From Mesorhizobium huakuii (GTDB lineage: Bacteria; Pseudomonadota; Alphaproteobacteria; Rhizobiales; Rhizobiaceae), in contig NZ_CP050296.1 of the NCBI RefSeq assembly GCF_014189455.1, forward strand, positions 6,692,001 to 6,756,000: a DNA stretch of 64,000 nucleotides. Direction: 5' to 3'. Each line of letters starts with the position of its first letter. Position 1 is the first letter of the stretch. Of the stretch, positions 60,747 through 64,000 are shown piece by piece. The translations under genes were made by a program, and so were the position numbers. A model generated the notes under the pieces. The model was not told the DNA's origin, searched no databases, and saw nothing but the letters and a program-made list of their open reading frames with translations.

Positions 60747-60780
60747 GAGGTGGCCTCCGGCCGAAGCCGGAGGCCACCTC
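60747..60780 (-). terminator. Strong hairpin with UUCG loop after the ABC exporter gene
   Basis: Perfect 15-bp stem GAGGTGGCCTCCGGC / GCCGGAGGCCACCTC. In the minus-strand mRNA the loop is UUCG closed by C-G, an unusually stable tetraloop. It begins 4 bases past the stop at 60784. No U-run follows, so it may be Rho-assisted or a 3' end stabiliser. Confidence 0.7.
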
Positions 60781-60783
60781 AGG

Positions 60784-62589
60784 TCAGATGACCAGTCCCT
60801 TGGTCAGCTCGAGCGCCTGGCGCTCGAACAGACGGCGGTAGATGCCGCCCTTCAGCCGGATCAGCTCGTCATGCGAGCCTTCCTCGACAATGTTGCCACG
60901 ATCGAAGACCAGCAGCCTGTCGAGCGCCCGCACCGTCGACAGCCGGTGGGCGATGACCAGCGTCGTGCGGCCGACCATCAGCCGCTCCATCGCCTGCTGG
61001 ATCAGCACTTCCGATTCCGAATCGAGGCTCGATGTCGCCTCGTCCAGGATCAGGATGCGCGCATCGGCCAGGAAGGCGCGCGCGATCGCCACGCGCTGAC
61101 GCTCGCCGCCCGACAGTTTGACGCCGCGCTCGCCGACCAGCGTGCCATAGCCCTTCGGCAGGCTGATGATGAAGTCGTGCGCGCTTGCCAGCTTGGCGGC
61201 ATGCTCGATCTCCTCCTGCGTTGCGCTCGGCCTGGCATAGGCGATGTTCTCTGCCAGTGAACGGTGGAACAGGATCGGCTCCTGCTGGACGATGGCGATC
61301 TGCCCGCGCAGCGACGCTTGCGCCACCTCAGAGATATCCTGGCCGTCGATCAGGATCCTGCCCGCATTCACGTCATAGAGCCGCTGGATGAGCTTGACGA
61401 AAGTCGTCTTGCCCGAACCGGAGTGACCGACAAGCCCGACCCGTTCACCTGGCGTGATATCAACCGAAAAGTCGCGATAGAGCGGCGACCGGTGATTGCC
61501 GTAGTGGAAGGTGACGTTGTCGAAGCTGATGGCCCCTTGCGTGATCCGGATCGGTCTGGCGCCGGGCCGGTCCTCGATGCCGAGCAGCTCGGACTGGAAA
61601 TCGACCAGTTCCTCCATGTCGTTGATCGAGCGCTGCAGATTGCGGATATGCGTGCCGATATCGCGCAAATAGCCCTGCAGCACGAAGAACGAGGTCAGCA
61701 CGAAGGCGACGTCGCCGGCGCTCGCCTGCCCCCACGACCACAAGAGCAGCGACAGGCCGATCACGGCCGCGCGCATGACCAGCAGCAGCGCCCCTTGCGT
61801 GGTGCCGTTGATTGTGCCGCGCACCCAGGTGCGCCGCGTGCGCGCCCGCCATTTGGCGACCACCTTGGCGAGACGGCGCTCTTCGCGCTCCTCGGCGCCA
61901 AAGCCCTTGACCACGGCGTTGCAGCTGACAGCGTCGGCGAGCGAGCCGCCGAGTCGCGTGTCCCAGGTGTTGGCGAGCCTTGCCGCCGGCGCGACATAGC
62001 CAAGCGACAGCATCGCCGTCACCATGATGAACAGCACGGAGCCCACGGCCACGACCACACCCATCAGCGGCCAGAACCAGCCGAGCAGCAGCGTCGAGCC
62101 GACGAGCATGACGACCGACGGCAACAATGCGATCAGGATGGTGTCGTTGAGCAGGTCGAGCGCCCACATGCCGCGTGTCACCTTGCGCACGGTCGAGCCG
62201 GCAAACGAGTTGGCGTGCCAGTCGGTTGAAAAGCGCTGAACGCGATGGAAGGCATCGGCGGCGATGTCGGCCATCATCTTCAGCGTCAGTTCGACGATGC
62301 CCATGAAGGCCAGGTTGCGCAGCACGACGCCGGTCAGGGCAAGCGCCATCAGTATCGAAAACGCCGTCATCGCGGCATTCCAGGCAATGGCGTCGGCGCC
62401 GGCGCTGCTGGCGACGGCGTCGACCAGCCGGCCTGAATAGAGCGGCGTCAGGACGTCGGCCAGCGTCGACAGCAGGAAACCACCCATGATCAGCGAAAGC
62501 CGCCAGGGCTGGCGCTGCCAATGGGTGAGCGTGAAACCAAGAACGCTGCGAAAGGCGCTCGCGCGCAAATCGATCTTGAAACGAGCCAT
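60784..62589 (-). CDS. ABC transporter, fused membrane and ATPase domains (type I exporter)
   Basis: 601 residues. Six membrane segments in residues 1-330 (for example LSLIMGGFLLSTLADVLTPLYSG), then an ATPase domain: Walker A GLVGHSGSGKTTFVKLI, Q-loop QQEPILFHRSL, signature LSGGERQRVAIARAFL, Walker B ILILDEATSSLDSES. Homodimer (MsbA-like) exporter; the lipid, peptide or drug substrate is unknown. It stands alone, so no partner gives a hint. Translation from ATG 62589 begins MARFKIDLRASAFRSVLG; the upstream frame to 62628 lacks homology. Confidence 0.88.
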   Translation of the reverse strand: MARFKIDLRASAFRSVLGFTLTHWQRQPWRLSLIMGGFLLSTLADVLTPLYSGRLVDAVASSAGADAIAWNAAMTAFSILMALALTGVVLRNLAFMGIVELTLKMMADIAADAFHRVQRFSTDWHANSFAGSTVRKVTRGMWALDLLNDTILIALLPSVVMLVGSTLLLGWFWPLMGVVVAVGSVLFIMVTAMLSLGYVAPAARLANTWDTRLGGSLADAVSCNAVVKGFGAEEREERRLAKVVAKWRARTRRTWVRGTINGTTQGALLLVMRAAVIGLSLLLWSWGQASAGDVAFVLTSFFVLQGYLRDIGTHIRNLQRSINDMEELVDFQSELLGIEDRPGARPIRITQGAISFDNVTFHYGNHRSPLYRDFSVDITPGERVGLVGHSGSGKTTFVKLIQRLYDVNAGRILIDGQDISEVAQASLRGQIAIVQQEPILFHRSLAENIAYARPSATQEEIEHAAKLASAHDFIISLPKGYGTLVGERGVKLSGGERQRVAIARAFLADARILILDEATSSLDSESEVLIQQAMERLMVGRTTLVIAHRLSTVRALDRLLVFDRGNIVEEGSHDELIRLKGGIYRRLFERQALELTKGLVI

Positions 62590-63136
62590 GATGTCATTCG
62601 GGCGCAAACGAGCCCGATCCCAGGTCAAAAATTGAAGAAGCCGCGCAAGGGGCTAATGATTGCCCAGAAGCGGAGTGGCATATTTTGGCGTCACGCCCGT
62701 AGTCGGGCGGCGACCGGCATCGGCATAAGCCTGTGCTCAATCCGGCGCCGAGGCGAAGGATGGACCTTCGCGGAGCGCCTGATGAGACCTAGGCTTCGCG
62801 GCCTCGCATTTCAAATACTGCCATTCGGACCTCCCGCAAATGAATCGCGGAACGGTCTTTATAGTGACGGCCCGACGCATCGCCAAGACGGGCTCACGCC
62901 AAAAAACCCATCTGGTCCAACCACTGCGGTTATTTTGCAACAACTGCTGGTGGAAGGTTTCGTCGCGGGCCCGGGCTACGATCGAGGCGCACGTAGCGGC
63001 GGTCCGTCGATGCCTTGATACCCAATTTCTCATAGACCCCGTGCTCCGTCACTGGTCGACAGGCTCCAGGGCGAAATCGTGCCGAGCTCGGGATCATCGG
63101 GAGTCAAGGCATGTGCCGAGGACGACAAATGGCGCC
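62590..63136. other. 547-base gap without recognised genes
   Basis: No protein of known type or clear coding pattern on either strand. A short perfect hairpin GCGAAGG / CCTTCGC with a 5-base loop lies at 62753-62771. The ABC exporter's promoter should be in its left part. Several open frames exist but none has a good start and none gives recognisable residues; the region may hold a decayed gene. Confidence 0.4.
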
Positions 63137-64000
63137 TCAGCGAACTTTCTTCCGGTGCATCCGTGTCGCGGTCGCCGGATCATTTTGGTCGTCGCGCCAC
63201 GTCGGATGTGGGAAATGCACCACAAAGTCGCCATTGTAGGAGGCAACCGCCTCGTTGAACACGAGGTTCCCAACCCTTCGCCAGTTCTTGAAGCTACGCC
63301 TTTCGCGTATGGGGAAGCCGTGCGTTTCTCCGTCGTCCGTCACGTCGATGTCGAACGACAGCTTCCTTTTCGGCGCGGAATCTCCGGCGTCGTAGATCTG
63401 CGCCATGATCTCATCGCGAAAATCGAGATCCGCGCCCGCAACCCTCGGCTGTCTGTCATTGACGCGAAGACGCATGAACGTTGGGGCGCGGGTCGCCTCG
63501 CCGGCGGGTTTTCCGAGTTCGGCAACGGGATAGAGTTGGCGAATGCTGGGCTTGCGGTCGACGATGGAGAAGACGATGCCGGTGGTCAGAAGCACCGCCG
63601 CGCCTAAGCCACGTCGCCACACCGTTGTGTCAGGTGCGTTGCGGAGTTCGGCGTCGTTGATGGTGCTAGTGTAGTCACCGCCAATGTCCTGCTGGGTGAT
63701 GAAGTTGGCTGTGCGCAGAGGCGCCGCATGGTCGCTGTCCATGGTCGGAAACAATTTTCCGACCATGGACAGCGAACGCGACCGCCCACGCCGGGTCTCG
63801 GTGCAGCATGTGGAATAGCGCGCAACCACAAGTGCCTGGCTGCCTCGCTGGAAGTAGCCGGAATAGCCTGTCTCCTCGGAGATGGTCCACATGCCCGTCA
63901 GGCAGATACCATTTGGATGCAGCAGCCGCCGGTAGCCTCTATTGTCTGGCCCCCAGCGCAAATCCGCCGAAGAATCGATCGCACGCGCGGTCGCATCGCG
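63137..64000 (-). CDS. Catalase-like (haem-fold) domain protein, N-terminus outside window
   Basis: The frame is open to the window edge; 287 residues are visible. The stretch LTGMWTISEETGYSGYFQRGSQALVVARYSTCC, then VGKLFPTMDSDHAAPLRTANFITQQDIGG, resembles the distal part of catalase-related proteins (the region around G-x-W-x-x-x-x-x-T-x-Y-S-G and F-P-T). A membrane-like stretch (GLGAAVLLTTGIVFSIVDR) sits in the middle and the C-terminal part is basic. It is not a full catalase, and haem-binding residues cannot be checked because the 5' end is missing. Family assignment is tentative. Confidence 0.45.
   Translation of the reverse strand, partial: RDATARAIDSSADLRWGPDNRGYRRLLHPNGICLTGMWTISEETGYSGYFQRGSQALVVARYSTCCTETRRGRSRSLSMVGKLFPTMDSDHAAPLRTANFITQQDIGGDYTSTINDAELRNAPDTTVWRRGLGAAVLLTTGIVFSIVDRKPSIRQLYPVAELGKPAGEATRAPTFMRLRVNDRQPRVAGADLDFRDEIMAQIYDAGDSAPKRKLSFDIDVTDDGETHGFPIRERRSFKNWRRVGNLVFNEAVASYNGDFVVHFPHPTWRDDQNDPATATRMHRKKVR

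Noticed and set aside
62521..63018. Plus-strand frame in the gap after the ABC exporter
   Set aside because: No start signal, low-complexity basic composition and no family; no support for a gene.

Overview
The window is GC-rich chromosomal DNA from an alphaproteobacterium of the order Hyphomicrobiales, most like Mesorhizobium or a close relative. This rests on protein character: a GPR/RgsE-type giant polar-growth coiled coil, CckA, a DksA with a single zinc-site cysteine, a two-domain malic enzyme, an alphaproteobacterial GluRS and rhizobial-type palindromic intergenic repeats. Nothing suggests a plasmid, phage or island: there are no tRNA or rRNA genes, no CRISPR array and no intact insertion sequence. 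Most of the region is core chromosome.

Layout. 1-4.6 kb: 3' end of uvrA, a GNAT acetyltransferase, a methyltransferase-like protein, a DUF72 protein, a membrane diguanylate cyclase and a 58-residue protein. 4.9-10.7 kb: urea ABC transporter urtABCDE on the minus strand, preceded by a clear sigma-54 (-24/-12) promoter. 11-17.4 kb: a secreted protein, a broken phoX-like gene, a GMC oxidoreductase with its small Tat-exported partner, a glyoxalase, an RHH protein and a purine nucleoside phosphorylase. 17.5-26 kb: cckA, a FliO-like protein, dksA, sixA, the ycjX-ycjF pair and two small exported proteins. 26-37.3 kb: an AraC regulator with an MFS exporter, a KefB-type antiporter, folate genes folP-folB-folK, a DUF922 protease, a DHA2 exporter, ferredoxin reductase, ferredoxin and an orphan Hpt protein. 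37.6-44.2 kb: the ~2,200-residue GPR/RgsE homologue. 44.4-51.4 kb: an exonuclease, an Mla/MCE lipid transporter (mlaE-mlaF-mlaD plus auxiliary lipoprotein), a dipeptide epimerase and an MFS carrier. 51.5-64 kb: an LpxH-like phosphatase, an atypical SDR, malic enzyme, an outer-membrane barrel, a DUF2865 protein, gltX, a tandem-GNAT protein, an ABC exporter and a truncated catalase-like protein.

Main themes. Cell-cycle and envelope control: CckA, the GPR homologue, an Hpt protein, the Mla system, an LpxH-like enzyme and muropeptide epimerase. Nitrogen scavenging: Urt under sigma-54. C4-dicarboxylate metabolism: malic enzyme.

Quality warning. Six genes carry single-base frameshifts (phoX, cckA, fliO-like, DHA2 MFS, gpr, dipeptide epimerase) and phoX also has an in-frame amber codon. 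Several lesions lie in C runs, and two hit genes expected to be essential. I read most of them as sequencing or assembly indels rather than real gene decay. I did not find a wholly new multi-gene system. The most interesting local signals are the sigma-54 urt promoter, a 25-bp perfect palindrome that would mask an MFS gene's ribosome binding site, the 36-residue repeat field of the polar-growth protein, and two palindromic intergenic elements, one of which supplies the ferredoxin stop codon.
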